A DNA stretch of 64,000 bases from Methanobacterium sp. UBA44 (GCA_002494885.1 DACV01000003.1:156672-220671); one strand, 5' to 3'; positions 29,724 to 39,299 are shown, counted from the first letter of the stretch. Notes: generated by a model not told the origin, from the sequence alone. A program made the numbers and translations.

Positions 29724-30473
29724 TTATTCCAAGTATTTTTTAAAATTACTGAGCATAATGAGTAAATTATATCCTTTTTCAGTAATCATATAATCGCCAC
29801 GTTCATGACGCTGTAAAATTAAATCACCTTCAAGTAATTTTTGTAAGTGAAACAATAAATTACCTCCTCGAAGCCCTGTAAGTCCTGATAGGGAAGTAAA
29901 AGTCATGGTTTCAGAAGCCATAGATTTAAGAATTTGAAGTCTCTGTTTATTAGAAATAGGGTCAAGAACACTTTTAACCATAATATCTTCAGGAATAGAA
30001 GATATATCAGTCTTATCTTCTTTATTATTGTCATATAGTTGTAGTGAACCAATTAGAGTTATTTGCTTATCAAAAATGGAGTCTACTTCCTTAAAACATA
30101 TATCACATTTATCAAAAGGAGCACTTTTCCTTATCTCGTCTAATTCCACTCTTTTCTTATCTATAGTCTCTTTTGAAACATTTTCCTGTTTTATAAGCTT
30201 AGAATTCTCTTGTAAAAACCCATTAAATCTCTCTTTACAAGTTTCCCGCATCTTACATGGATTTACCATATTTTCTTCCAAGCTATTTTCAATATCATCA
30301 GAAATATAAACAGATACTGAATTCAAAATATCCTTTTTTAAGTTGCTTAGCATCAAATCAAGGTATTCTTGATTAGATTTTTCTATTAAACGCTTGATAT
30401 CCTGATGTATAGCTTCTAATTTTATTCTGGTATCATAAAATTCAGAATTATCCATTTTATTTAGATTTTCCAT
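29724..30473 (-). CDS. Winged-helix transcriptional regulator with cysteine pairs
   Basis: The C-terminal 80 residues form an ArsR-like winged helix: SNKQRLQILKSMASETMTFT, SLSGLTGLRGGNLLFHLQKL as recognition helix region, then LQRHERGDYMITEKG as wing. The N-terminal 160 residues are helical and charged, probably coiled coil, with two cysteine pairs: C-X5-C near residue 76 and CDIC near 120. The cysteines could sense metal or redox state. The start is weakly marked (no clear ribosome binding site), and 164 bp separate it from the divergent MTH865-like gene. A half-palindrome like that in the cysK and hdrC promoters lies at 30593-30603, so it is a candidate regulator for those sites. That link is speculative. 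Confidence 0.75.
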   Translation of the reverse strand: MENLNKMDNSEFYDTRIKLEAIHQDIKRLIEKSNQEYLDLMLSNLKKDILNSVSVYISDDIENSLEENMVNPCKMRETCKERFNGFLQENSKLIKQENVSKETIDKKRVELDEIRKSAPFDKCDICFKEVDSIFDKQITLIGSLQLYDNNKEDKTDISSIPEDIMVKSVLDPISNKQRLQILKSMASETMTFTSLSGLTGLRGGNLLFHLQKLLEGDLILQRHERGDYMITEKGYNLLIMLSNFKKYLE

Positions 30474-30637
30474 ACATTATTTTATTGATTTAGATAGTAT
30501 TAAAGGTTTCTTTCTTGACTTTTTAAGTCATATTTGTGTATAAAACTGTACTTAGTACATTTTAATAACGGTTTAGTATATATTTCTAATAAACAATAGT
30601 TATATTTGAAATTAAAAACCAAATGGAGATGTAAATA

Positions 30638-30877
30638 ATGGGAGTTAAAGAAGATATACGTGGACAAATTGTAGGAGCATTAGCAGGAGCCGATTTCCCA
30701 ATAAATTCACCAGAAGAACTAATGTCAGCGCTTCCAAACGGTCCAGATACTACTTGTAAATCTGGAGATGTAGAATTAAAAGCATCTGATGCTGGACAAG
30801 TACTTACTGCTGATGATTTTCCATTTAAAAGTGCTGAAGAAGTTGCAGATACCATAGTGAACAAAGCAGGATTATAA
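30638..30877 (+). CDS. MTH865-family small protein
   Basis: This 79-residue acidic protein matches the MTH865 family of Methanobacteriales almost throughout (GVKEDIRGQIVGALAGADFP onward, ending VADTIVNKAGL). The solved family member has an EF-hand-like helical fold; its function is unknown. The ATG follows GGAGATGTAA. A TATA-like stretch (TTTAGTATATAT) lies at about 30573-30584. A T-rich tract after the stop probably ends the transcript. The divergent winged-helix regulator may control it. Confidence 0.9.
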   Translation: MGVKEDIRGQIVGALAGADFPINSPEELMSALPNGPDTTCKSGDVELKASDAGQVLTADDFPFKSAEEVADTIVNKAGL

Positions 30878-30895
30878 GCCAGAATCGACTTCCTA

Positions 30896-30916
30896 CGTTT
30901 TCTTTCTTTTCTTTTT
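30896..30916 (+). terminator. T-rich terminator after the MTH865-like gene
   Basis: Successive T runs (TTTT, TTT, TTTT, TTTTTT) broken by single C follow the stop codon by 20 bp, the usual form of archaeal termination signals. No strong stem precedes them. Confidence 0.55.
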
Positions 30917-30967
30917 TAAAGGATAATTAATTATTATCTTATAACAGGTTTTAATGGAGAAATTAAA

Positions 30968-31081
30968 ATGGATAAGCCCAATAGTAAAGAAAATAAGCAT
31001 AAGTCCCGTTGTACTGAATGTCCGTTATATAATGAATGTATGTGCATTTGGTTAGATTATTTTGCTGGAAAAATAGAATAA
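30968..31081 (+). CDS. 37-residue cysteine-rich protein
   Basis: A small open frame starts with ATG at 30968, eight bases after a perfect GGAG site. It encodes 37 residues with a compact cysteine block, CTECPLYNECMC (residues 15-26, spacing CX2CX5CXC), a charged N-terminus and a hydrophobic end (IWLDYFAGKIE). Such spacing could bind zinc or an iron-sulfur cluster. I do not recognise the family. The ribosome binding site and the motif make a real gene likely despite its size. Confidence 0.6.
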   Translation: MDKPNSKENKHKSRCTECPLYNECMCIWLDYFAGKIE

Positions 31082-31143
31082 TTAGCAATTCCAAGTGTTT
31101 ATTATATCTTAAAAGAAGATGTAATCAATTAATTTTCCAGATT

Positions 31144-31340
31144 TTAGGAATGCCCCCCAGTTTCAACCTGTTCAACCGGAAGAGTGAAATAAAAAGTAGA
31201 ACCAACACCAAAATCAGACACAACCCAAACACGACCACCATACCGCTCAATAATTCGTTTAACTACATACAACCCAATACCTGTTCCTTCATATACATCT
31301 CTGTATGTAAACGCTGAAGCAGTTATACCAGAAGAATTTC
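31144..31340 (-). pseudogene. C-terminal remnant of a histidine kinase
   Basis: About 62 codons encode the end of a histidine kinase ATPase domain: [20 protein letters not shown] holds the G2 box, then [19 protein letters not shown] and TLPVEQ. The upstream part (H box, N box, G1 box) is absent, since a stop precedes NSSGITAS. It is a fragment with no start and no function expected. Confidence 0.8.
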
Positions 31341-31367
31341 AATCAGATTAAAATTTAAAAAATTCCT

Positions 31368-31735
31368 CTATGCTTCTTTAAGGGATTCCATTAGGTCATA
31401 GAAATGCTTTGATTCATTAGTTTTATATAATTGATACCACCTTCCAGTGTTTCAGCTTTCATTACATTTATTCTTTTTAATACTTCATATGAAAATTCTA
31501 AGGGAGTAATACCGCTTGCTGTTATTAGATTGTCGTCTGTAACTGCTGGTTGATTTAAATAAAAATTCTCTCCAGTGTATTCAGGACAAAACATTTTTAA
31601 AAATTCTATGTCATTACTGGTATGATTTCTATCGTTTAATATTCCTCTATTTGCCAGAGCGACCGTGGCTCCGCAGATTGCTGCAATAATTACTTTTTTA
31701 TTTATAATGCCAGAAACAATATCTATTATTTTTTA
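31368..31735 (-). pseudogene. Remnant of a DJ-1/PfpI-family protein
   Basis: A truncated frame reads IIAAICGATVALANRGILND, the nucleophile elbow of the DJ-1/PfpI family with its cysteine, and runs on through FCPEYTGENFYLNQPAVTDD to LEYVLKRI-like sequence. The N-terminal third is missing: the frame opens at a stop overlapping the end of the neighbouring gene. Near 31443 a frameshift separates the last part, WYQLYKTNESKHFYDLMESL, which ends at 31368. Both defects mark it as dead. Confidence 0.75.
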
Positions 31736-32167
31736 ATTTTCTTTTTTCTGCTTTTTAACTAAAAATGAATTAACATCATCACATATGGGGTGAAAATCTT
31801 TACTGAATTCTTCAAGTATATGATTTGATTCATTCCATTTATTCCTTGATTTCTCTTCATTTTCCTTTCTTGCAGCAGTTAATGATTCTAAAGTAGCAAT
31901 TACAGATTCATGTAATATAATAAGAACATGCAAAATCCTCCCTTTAAGTGGAGTACATCTTGAAGGAGGATCATTCTTTTCAAATTGAGAAAATATGGAT
32001 TCTACTTCTATACGAATATTATTGATTTGTTTTGAAGCCTCTTCGTTGCTGATTTTTTCCTGATTTATTTTATTCATGGTATCTTTAAGTAAAAGAAGTA
32101 AAGTACCGGTTTCATTTAAACTTTTTTTGCTTCTCTTTAAAAATTGCCTTTTGGTCATTCCCAACAT
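31733..32167 (-). CDS. Unknown helical protein
   Basis: This 144-residue protein is predicted almost wholly helical and charged, with no membrane segment and no motif I recognise. Two cysteines (PSRCTPLKG and HPICDDV) are far apart. I start at ATG 32167 because GGTGG lies 11 bases before it; the longer frame to 32248 begins with an implausible leader. It follows the YkgJ-type gene by 90 bp and may be in its operon. It could be a small sensor or chaperone-like bundle, but nothing in the sequence decides this. Confidence 0.6.
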   Translation of the reverse strand: MLGMTKRQFLKRSKKSLNETGTLLLLLKDTMNKINQEKISNEEASKQINNIRIEVESIFSQFEKNDPPSRCTPLKGRILHVLIILHESVIATLESLTAARKENEEKSRNKWNESNHILEEFSKDFHPICDDVNSFLVKKQKKEN

Positions 32168-32257
32168 AAGTTTATTCCACCAGTAGGGTTGAAATCTAAA
32201 AATATAATTATATTTATGTTTTTTAAAGCAAAAAAGTTTTTCATTCACATCGATGAT

Positions 32258-32896
32258 TTAACTTCCAGTTTCAAGGCGTTTTATAGCCTCATCAAATAAA
32301 ATCATTGATTTTTCTAAAACCAGATGAATTGAATAGTCACATTTGTGGCGTAAATCAATAACGTAACTGGATTTATCTTTATCTCCCACTAAAACAAGGG
32401 GGTATGTCCTACAAACTTGAGGTCTGACATCATATATTTTACATCTTTTTTCTTCGAAATTATGGAATTTACAGGGTAAATCTTCTTTAAACATGAAATG
32501 TTGTGGATAATCTCTATTTTTCGCAATTTCATCCTTTAAATCTGATTTAAAGGTGAGTATTGGAGTTATTTCATCTTTATGAATAAATATTGGTGTTGAT
32601 TCTCTGCAGCATGTACCACAATGGGTGCACCACTGTGGATGTTCGTTTATGATCTGATAATCAGACGGGCCGCCAAAAAGCTCCAAACTGGCGATATCTG
32701 CAAGTTCTATTATTTCTTTAAGGTCAGATTTCTTTATCCCCTTCCTTTTGAACCTCTTTAACGATCTTTTCTTCTTTAATTTCTTAAAAACAGATTTTTC
32801 AAGAGATTCTCTCTTTACTAATTCATTTCCATCCTTTGAAACTTTTTCCCGAATATTTTCAAATAATTTTTTATCTATTAAAAGATCCCGTAACAT
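32258..32896 (-). CDS. YkgJ-family cysteine-cluster protein
   Basis: The 212-residue protein has the cysteine cluster of the YkgJ/UPF0153 family, thought to bind zinc or iron: CTHCGTCCRES (near residue 92), then LPCKFHNFEEKRCKIYDVRP and VCRTYPL. The N-terminal 75 residues are highly basic and helical, an extension not seen in the short family members. Some members act in protein modification or metal handling, but the function here is unknown. The start ATG has GGTGAA ahead. Confidence 0.85.
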   Translation of the reverse strand: MLRDLLIDKKLFENIREKVSKDGNELVKRESLEKSVFKKLKKKRSLKRFKRKGIKKSDLKEIIELADIASLELFGGPSDYQIINEHPQWCTHCGTCCRESTPIFIHKDEITPILTFKSDLKDEIAKNRDYPQHFMFKEDLPCKFHNFEEKRCKIYDVRPQVCRTYPLVLVGDKDKSSYVIDLRHKCDYSIHLVLEKSMILFDEAIKRLETGS

Positions 32897-33152
32897 ATAT
32901 TCACCAATTCTCCAAATTCTGATATCTGAATTGTTGTTTCCTGACAGTTCCTTGGTTATTTTAATTTTATAACTGTTGTCTCTCCTAATAGTGGCTCAAA
33001 TTCAATATGTTTTTAATTATATCATTATTTACTATTAACTTAAAACAGAAAAGTTTATACTTTTAATCAATATACTTAAAGACTTAATACAAAGTTAATC
33101 CATTAAATCATTTTCAACGTGTATATCTCCCAAAAATATGTTGAGGTACAAC

Positions 33153-33968
33153 ATGCTTAAAAAAATTGCTATTATAATTAGTATTATCCTGATTCCATGC
33201 ATGATCTATAGCTTAATTGAACCATACCACATAGAAACTAAGGAAATTGTAATTGAATCAAGTCAAATTCCATCTGAATTCGATGGGGAAAAAATAGTTT
33301 TTTTATCTGATTTTCACCAGGGTTCATGGTCTTTTTTTGACAGTAAAAGGACAAAAGAAGTTGTAAATCAAATAAATGCAATGAATCCCGATATAGTTCT
33401 TTTAGGGGGGGACTATGTAAGTGACAATCCTCAATATATAAATTCCAGCTTTTCTGAATTATCCAAACTCCATGCCCCATTAGGAGTTTACGGTGTGCTT
33501 GGAAATAATGATCCTAAAGAAGCAACAATTAAAGCCATGCAAGATGCTGGAATCACTTATATCAAAAATGATGGGCTCTGGATTAAAAAGAACAATTCAA
33601 AAATTCGAATTGGAGCCGTTGGGGATCTTTATACCGATTCTCAAAATTCGAGATATGCAGTGGGCAATGCTACTGAAAATGACTTTGTAGTTTTATTATC
33701 TCATAATCCTGATTTTTTCCCGTATGCAACCACCAAGTCAAAAATAGATTTAATGCTTTCTGGACATACACATGGTGGACAAATTACCTTTTTTGGTCTT
33801 TGGGCCCCTATTGTTCATTCAGAGTATGGACAGAAATTTAGAACTGGTGTAAAACATATCGAAAACACCACATTAATTATAAGTAACGGTCTTGGAACTT
33901 CAATAATACCAGCAAGATTTTTTGCACCTCCTCAGATAATAGTGATAAAGTTAAAAAAGAAATATTAA
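33153..33968 (+). CDS. Membrane-anchored calcineurin-like phosphoesterase
   Basis: The protein (271 residues) has an N-terminal signal anchor (residues 3-22) and a metallophosphoesterase domain with the full set of metal-binding motifs: [31 protein letters not shown] and [13 protein letters not shown]. The layout matches YaeI/YkuE-type enzymes, some of which act on lipid pyrophosphates such as UDP-diacylglucosamine; the archaeal substrate is unknown. ATG 33153 with GAGGT ahead is preferred over ATG 33138. Confidence 0.88.
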   Translation: MLKKIAIIISIILIPCMIYSLIEPYHIETKEIVIESSQIPSEFDGEKIVFLSDFHQGSWSFFDSKRTKEVVNQINAMNPDIVLLGGDYVSDNPQYINSSFSELSKLHAPLGVYGVLGNNDPKEATIKAMQDAGITYIKNDGLWIKKNNSKIRIGAVGDLYTDSQNSRYAVGNATENDFVVLLSHNPDFFPYATTKSKIDLMLSGHTHGGQITFFGLWAPIVHSEYGQKFRTGVKHIENTTLIISNGLGTSIIPARFFAPPQIIVIKLKKKY

Positions 33969-34023
33969 TGCAGATAGAGTTAGAGTGCTATTTTTTGAAT
34001 ATATGTTCTATTCCTTCTTTTGA

Positions 34024-34665
34024 TTAAATGAATTATTTTTTTCAAAGGGCTTTGATGATGTTTCTATGAAAGATATAGCCAGCGAAGTTGAACTCAGTAA
34101 GGCAACCCTTTATCTATACTTCCAGAATAAGGAATCACTTTTTTTTGCAATTGTACTTCGCGGAACCAGAATTTTAAATGATATAATCAGAGAAGCTGTA
34201 AAAAAAGAAGAGAAAGGAATTGAAAAGGTTACAGCTTTTAGAAATGCATATAACAAGTTTACCATGCAGTATCCAGATTATATAAATATCTACAACTATT
34301 TTCAGTCAGGCAGGTTTAATTTGAGCACTTCAACTGATTTTAAAAAGGGAAGTAAACCATTAAAAACCAGAGTTGATGTCTCTATACCCTATGTAAGTCA
34401 ATGTGCAATGGAAATACTCAAGCTGCGTAAAGAAAGATTCTCAATTCTCTGTAATTCTGTTCAAAAAGGGATAGATGATGGGACAATACGTCAGGATCTG
34501 AACCCTGTGGAAGTTGCAGTCTTACTCTCAGCAATATCCAAAAACTTATCCAATATACCTCCAGATCGTGAAAAAATACTCCATGATCATGGAATAGATC
34601 ATGAAAAGTACTTTCTGGATGTTAGCGACTTAATAGAGCACATGATAATGAACAAAAACTTATAA
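34024..34665 (+). pseudogene. TetR-family regulator lacking its start
   Basis: The frame encodes most of a TetR protein: LNELFFSKGFDDVSMKDIAS, then VELSKATLYLYFQNKESLFF (helix-turn-helix) and a full C-terminal ligand domain of about 150 residues. A TGA at 34021 cuts off the first helix (the usual ILxAA part), and no start codon lies between it and the internal ATG at 34066, which has no ribosome binding site and would remove half of the DNA-binding domain. It is probably a pseudogene; an indel around 34021 could restore it. Confidence 0.65.
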
Positions 34666-34898
34666 ATTTCAAAATCTCTATTTTTCAATACTTTTCATTG
34701 CAATCTAGTTTAAATTGTACCAAATCTTATTCGATCAATCCTGGCACTGTATTGAATTATACTTTGTTTCTTTTAAAATATTGATCTTATTCTTTTATTT
34801 TAGTTTTAAATAATGAAACATATTGGGGCTGAGACATGCAAAATAGCCTTATAAAAATAAATTTTAGTAATATATAAGATTGATATCCATAAAAAAAA

Positions 34899-35981
34899 TT
34901 AAACTTTTCTTCTAATGCTAACTGTATGGGCCATTACAAGAGCAGAAAGAAATATATACGCCAACATTGCTGAACCGTTAAATGTTCTATTAAATACAAA
35001 AAGACCGATTAATGTCTGGGTTATAAAGGCAGTCAGAGCCCCAATTAGCAATGCTTCTTTTCCAAGGAACATTCTGCTTCCATTTTTTCTTTTACTTCTG
35101 TATTTTTTAAGTACATAGAATCCAGTACAAATTACAATCATTGTCCATATTAAAAAGGCTAAAAGGACTCCATATCCAAAATCAAACGATATACCATATA
35201 TTCCTGGAAGCATATAGTCTATATAATCCTTTTTTGTGACTAAAATGCCGTAAAATAAGGGGAAAGGAAGAGTTAAACCATGAATTAGATTCATGGGCAG
35301 TGATATATACCCTTCTGAACTTCCAATACAGTTAGATGCCCAGTAACAGGCACCCTGAACATGTCCCCATAAAAGGGAATTCTTTAAAACCATGGAAAGA
35401 CTTGGAAGGGAATATTCTTCAATTCTGGAGATTCTTAAAAGGGGACTTAAAATAGAAGAATTTAATACTCTTGAAAGTAGTTCTAAAATTCCAAATCCTG
35501 CTATCCCTGCGGCAATAACTGCTCCAACTGTTTTTGGGGTTAATTTAGAACTTCTCTTAAAGCTCTTGGACATGATGAATGTTCCAATGATCCATCCTAA
35601 AAACCATAGAATTAAAAATGATCTGTGCATCAGTCCACCAGCAATGGCTATTACTCCAAAAAGAATTAATGACATGGCTTTAATTGAATTTGATCTAATG
35701 TCAACTTCGCTTAAAAGGCTCGCTGAGGCAGCAAGAGTTGTCCAGCCAAAAAGAGCTATCGAACCAAATGGATGGGTAAATTCATGATGCGATACAAAGG
35801 GAAGGAAAAGAAATGTAGCGTCTAACCCAAATACAACTGCAAGGAGCACTGTTAATACCAGGGCAATGAAAAGAACCATACTTAAAGGAATTGAAATAAT
35901 GTTAAAAAATAACATGATCCCAAGATGTATAATTACTGCAAATTCGAGTATTAGCTGAAGATGATTTTCTGCCAGTATCAT
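34899..35981 (-). CDS. Polytopic membrane protein of unknown function
   Basis: The 360-residue protein has about nine or ten hydrophobic helices throughout, with short loops. A longer extracytoplasmic or cytoplasmic loop near residues 190-225 contains WGHVQGACYWASNCIGSSEG, whose histidine and cysteines may be functional. It ends in a basic tail (SIRRKV). I recognise no family. It is on the same strand as a secreted DUF1002 protein 140 bp upstream. The start follows a GTGAT site. Confidence 0.65.
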   Translation of the reverse strand: MILAENHLQLILEFAVIIHLGIMLFFNIISIPLSMVLFIALVLTVLLAVVFGLDATFLFLPFVSHHEFTHPFGSIALFGWTTLAASASLLSEVDIRSNSIKAMSLILFGVIAIAGGLMHRSFLILWFLGWIIGTFIMSKSFKRSSKLTPKTVGAVIAAGIAGFGILELLSRVLNSSILSPLLRISRIEEYSLPSLSMVLKNSLLWGHVQGACYWASNCIGSSEGYISLPMNLIHGLTLPFPLFYGILVTKKDYIDYMLPGIYGISFDFGYGVLLAFLIWTMIVICTGFYVLKKYRSKRKNGSRMFLGKEALLIGALTAFITQTLIGLFVFNRTFNGSAMLAYIFLSALVMAHTVSIRRKV

Positions 35982-36121
35982 TTTATCACTGAATATACTG
36001 TCTAATTGATAGTAAAATTATTCTAAATAAAATTGTTTTTAGTATAATATAACTTTAACTTTAAAATCTACATAAAAATTTAAAAATTAAGATATGGAGC
36101 AATTTCCATATCAATTATTTC

Positions 36122-36985
36122 TTACTGTCCACTTACAAGGCTACTAATGTAGTCAAAAATACCCTGTAAATAACTCATGATCTGATCTAAAATTCCTCCC
36201 TGGTCAAGCTGATTTGTAATATCGTTTAGCTGCTGTTTGAATGCTGTTAAATCACCTTGAACTTTCTGTGAATTGGCAATTGCATCTGCAATTTGCTGTG
36301 CCTGGGAGTCGGACAGGTTAATGTTCAAATTAGCTGCTATGTTAATAACAATTACTTTAATTTGTGCTGGATCCTGTAAATTCTGTTTTTGAACTTCATT
36401 CTTCACCTGTTCAAATAAATTGGCTATTTGATCAGGATTTTGTCCTGTTTGATTGGCTATCTTTGATCCTGTGTATAATTCTTCAGTTGCAGCTTTTTCG
36501 ACGCTCTCAGGGATGTCAGCACCTACTGCAACTTCATAAGATTTCAAAACTCCTGTAAGAGCAGCTTCCCCTGAGGATTGAACTGGAGCAGTAACTACCA
36601 CATGTCCCTTATCAATTCCTGAAGTCTTCAGGGCGTTTGAATACATCTTCGGAGTTACAATTTTCACTTTACTTTTATCAACTATAACTTTAATTCCATT
36701 TGTATAGCTCAAATCAACCATAGCACATGAATATATCTGATTTGAAGAATATATTCTTCCAGTTATATCTTTAGAAACTTGATTAACTTCAGATGCTGTT
36801 ACAATTTTTTGTGTAGCATCTGCAACTTTCCTGTCGGTATGTGATTGGAAATAACCCATTACAGAGCTTTTCCACTGGCTATTCTCGTTAGTAGTTTCTC
36901 CAATGGTTATTGCAAACCCTGACGCACCGTAGATTGGGCTTACTGTCATTAACAAAAGAAGAATTCCAACTATTAGTTTTTTCAT
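36122..36985 (-). CDS. Secreted DUF1002-family protein
   Basis: The 287-residue protein starts with a signal peptide (KKLIVGILLLLMTVSPIYGA) and a mature part rich in Gln, Asn and Ala with a helical C-terminal third. The TPKMYSNALKTSGIDKGHVV, VTAPVQSSGEAALTGVLKSY region marks the DUF1002 family, known from Firmicutes and methanogens; the function is unknown. I use ATG 36985 behind GAGGTGG. A polytopic membrane protein follows downstream. Confidence 0.82.
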   Translation of the reverse strand: MKKLIVGILLLLMTVSPIYGASGFAITIGETTNENSQWKSSVMGYFQSHTDRKVADATQKIVTASEVNQVSKDITGRIYSSNQIYSCAMVDLSYTNGIKVIVDKSKVKIVTPKMYSNALKTSGIDKGHVVVTAPVQSSGEAALTGVLKSYEVAVGADIPESVEKAATEELYTGSKIANQTGQNPDQIANLFEQVKNEVQKQNLQDPAQIKVIVINIAANLNINLSDSQAQQIADAIANSQKVQGDLTAFKQQLNDITNQLDQGGILDQIMSYLQGIFDYISSLVSGQ

Positions 36986-37058
36986 CAAACCACCTCAGTA
37001 CATAATTAAAAAAACCTATTATAGATTATCCCTATTAAAATATACATTTAACTAAAAT

Positions 37059-37973
37059 TCATCCTAAAAGAACAACCCTACTTTCATATGCCTTATCCTT
37101 TATTTCTAAACCACACTTTTCTGCTATGGTATTTGCAAAGTCATAAATTTCCTGATTTGAAGGCATATTTTCCCATTTTAACCTTCTTCTTGAATCTCCA
37201 ACAAACATATAAGCTTTGATTTCAACAAAATCAGGATTGCTTCTTTTAATTATAGAGGCATATTCTTCAGCATTTTCCATATTATAGTCTTTAACACATG
37301 TCATTCTTATTACAGACCTGCAATTAAAACTTGGAAGCAAATCAAGACTTTTGTTTAGTTTATCCCATCCGTGATCTATTTGTGGAATACATAATTTTTC
37401 AAATATTTTTTTATTAGGAGCATCAAGAGACACGTAAAGCTGTGTTGGCTCTTCTTTAAGATTCTCCAGTTTCTGATGATTCATTCCATTTGTAACTAAA
37501 AAAGTGGTAAAGTCTCTTCTGTGAAACTCTTCAATCAGATCATTGATTTTTGGATAGATCATTGGTTCTCCGGCAAGAGAAATTGCAGCATGTTTTGGAT
37601 CCTGGGATTCATCAAGCTTTTTCTTATTTGCTTTATCATTTCCAAAAAAGCCGCAAAGGAGATTTCTTTGTGCATTTATGCTGCCATCAATTATTTCACC
37701 AGGTTCATCCATTTCTCCTTTCCATTGAGTTTCAGTTACAGAAACATCCCTCCAACAAAATAAACACTTTTGATGGCAAAATGGGATACTTGGAGACATT
37801 TGCAAGCATCTGTGGCTTTCTATACCATAAAACTTCTGTTTATAACATACCCCCTCATCAAGTATGCTTTTTTTAGTCCAGTGACATATTTTAGCCGCGG
37901 CATGCCTGTTATTACCTACAAACCTGTATCCTATCTTTTGGAGTTTTTCCATATTTTCTATTGAAAGTGACAT
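37059..37973 (-). CDS. taw1: tRNA 4-demethylwyosine synthase (radical SAM)
   Basis: Taw1 builds the tricyclic 4-demethylwyosine on N1-methylguanosine 37 of tRNA-Phe using pyruvate. The 304-residue protein has the radical SAM motif CHQKCLFC (C66, C70, C73), upstream cysteines C30, C43 and C56 for the second 4Fe-4S cluster, and the AISLAGEPMIYPKI and EIKAYMFVGDSRRRL regions typical of archaeal TYW1. The start has GAGGAT ahead. It stands alone between the DUF1002 gene and a long AT-rich gap. Confidence 0.93.
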   Translation of the reverse strand: MSLSIENMEKLQKIGYRFVGNNRHAAAKICHWTKKSILDEGVCYKQKFYGIESHRCLQMSPSIPFCHQKCLFCWRDVSVTETQWKGEMDEPGEIIDGSINAQRNLLCGFFGNDKANKKKLDESQDPKHAAISLAGEPMIYPKINDLIEEFHRRDFTTFLVTNGMNHQKLENLKEEPTQLYVSLDAPNKKIFEKLCIPQIDHGWDKLNKSLDLLPSFNCRSVIRMTCVKDYNMENAEEYASIIKRSNPDFVEIKAYMFVGDSRRRLKWENMPSNQEIYDFANTIAEKCGLEIKDKAYESRVVLLG

Positions 37974-38447
37974 TTTTTGTGATCCTCTATGATATGTTTC
38001 TTATGAGTTCAATATCATATAAGATCAATATAATTTAAAACCATCCACTGGATCTTATATTCATCATATAAACAAGTTTTATGAGATGACTGTTACCATA
38101 TAGCCTTTTTTAACATAAATAAGTATTAAAATGCATTTTTTAATGTATATAACTATATGTAACAATTTATACATAATTTAATAAAATTTATTAATTTTAA
38201 AATGGCTTTAAATCGGCTTATTCTCAGAAAATAAGAATTAATAAGAGTTAATTTATTAGAAGTTGGAATGAAGTTTCCTACTATCCACTACTCAATTTAA
38301 ATTAACTATTATGGTGCTTTAAATCGAAAAAAAGACATAATGAACGCTTTTTTATGAAAATTAAATCAAAAGATTTATATATGATCTCTAATTGATTATA
38401 TTATGTCCTAAACGTTCCTAGAGAGTACATTAAACACTATGGAACTT
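37974..38447. other. Long AT-rich intergenic region
   Basis: This divergent region between taw1 and the secreted transglutaminase-like gene has TATA-like stretches (for example TTTATATATG at 38373-38382) but no open frame or RNA gene that I can support. Confidence 0.4.
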
Positions 38448-38459
38448 GGAGGCGGTACA

Positions 38460-39041
38460 ATTAAGCGACGATCGGCATGTGCATTGTTATTAGTCGTAAC
38501 AATGGCAATGTGCATTATTCCTTCCTTTGGAGGGACAGTAAACCAGATTGCATCGGGAAATAGTGCAAAAATTGGTTTAAACAAAGATGTAGAACCTTTA
38601 GAAGTTAACGCGGCTTCTAAATACAAAAAATCCAAAAAAAAGATAAAAACTTCTAAGAAAAAATCAAAGAAGAAAAAGAAGTACAAAAAAGCAAAAGCTT
38701 CTTACAAATACAAAAAAACAGTGCACAAGACTTATACATGCACCAACTCAGGCGCATTTAAAAAAGATCCAAAATTAAACAGTATAATGATATCCGGAAG
38801 TAAATTTAGATACAGTGGAGCTCACCACACTGGTGCCGCACTGGCAAAATATGGTTCTGGCGATTGCTGGGCCATGAGCGATTATTTAAACGCTCAATTT
38901 ACAAAAGCAGGATACAAGTCAAGAATAATTCAATATCCAACAAGCTATTCAAGCAGGCATAAATCCGTACAGGTTTATGTTGGAGAAACCTGGCAAACAG
39001 TGCCATATAGAAGTTACGGGTATAATTACCTCTTTGTATAG
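38460..39041 (+). CDS. Secreted transglutaminase-like protein with lysine-rich linker
   Basis: The protein has a signal peptide, a 40-residue stretch made mostly of lysine, and a C-terminal domain with GSGDCWAMSDYLNAQF and SSRHKSVQVYVGETW. The last resembles transglutaminase/cysteine-protease folds used by methanogen pseudomurein enzymes (Cys and His present; the third acidic residue is not obvious). The first ATG, at 38439, would encode ELGGG before the signal peptide, and those glycines are simply the GGAGGCGG ribosome binding site. ATT at 38460, seven bases after GGAGG, gives the better start (M)KRRSACALLLVVTM. The lysine tract may bind the acidic wall. Confidence 0.75.
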   Translation: MKRRSACALLLVVTMAMCIIPSFGGTVNQIASGNSAKIGLNKDVEPLEVNAASKYKKSKKKIKTSKKKSKKKKKYKKAKASYKYKKTVHKTYTCTNSGAFKKDPKLNSIMISGSKFRYSGAHHTGAALAKYGSGDCWAMSDYLNAQFTKAGYKSRIIQYPTSYSSRHKSVQVYVGETWQTVPYRSYGYNYLFV

Positions 39042-39103
39042 GTAAAATCGGCCCTTAACTGTTTAAAACAAGTAACAATCATTGATTTCAACTTTATTTC
39101 ACT

Positions 39104-39160
39104 CAAAAATCTTTGATTTTTGGTGCCACAGAAATTCTATGAATTTCTGTAGGCTTTTTT
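39104..39160. repeat. Two hairpins of the train type (unit I)
   Basis: Stems are 39104-39111/39115-39122 (8 bp, loop TTT) and 39128-39137/39141-39150 (10 bp, loop TAT), joined by GTGCC and followed by a T6 run. They lie downstream of the secreted transglutaminase-like gene and could end its transcript. Confidence 0.7.
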
Positions 39161-39299
39161 GTTTAAAATTTATTTCTAATTTTAAATCATTAAGCATTTT
39201 CAATTGAACTTAAAAATCAACTCCATTTTATTCTATTATCATCAATTATCTCATTACCCATACATTTTTATATTGATAAAAAAGAAATAATTAATATAA

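Noticed and set aside
38408..38686. Phenylalanine-rich minus-strand frame
   Set aside because: It is the complement of the lysine tract in the secreted protein gene.
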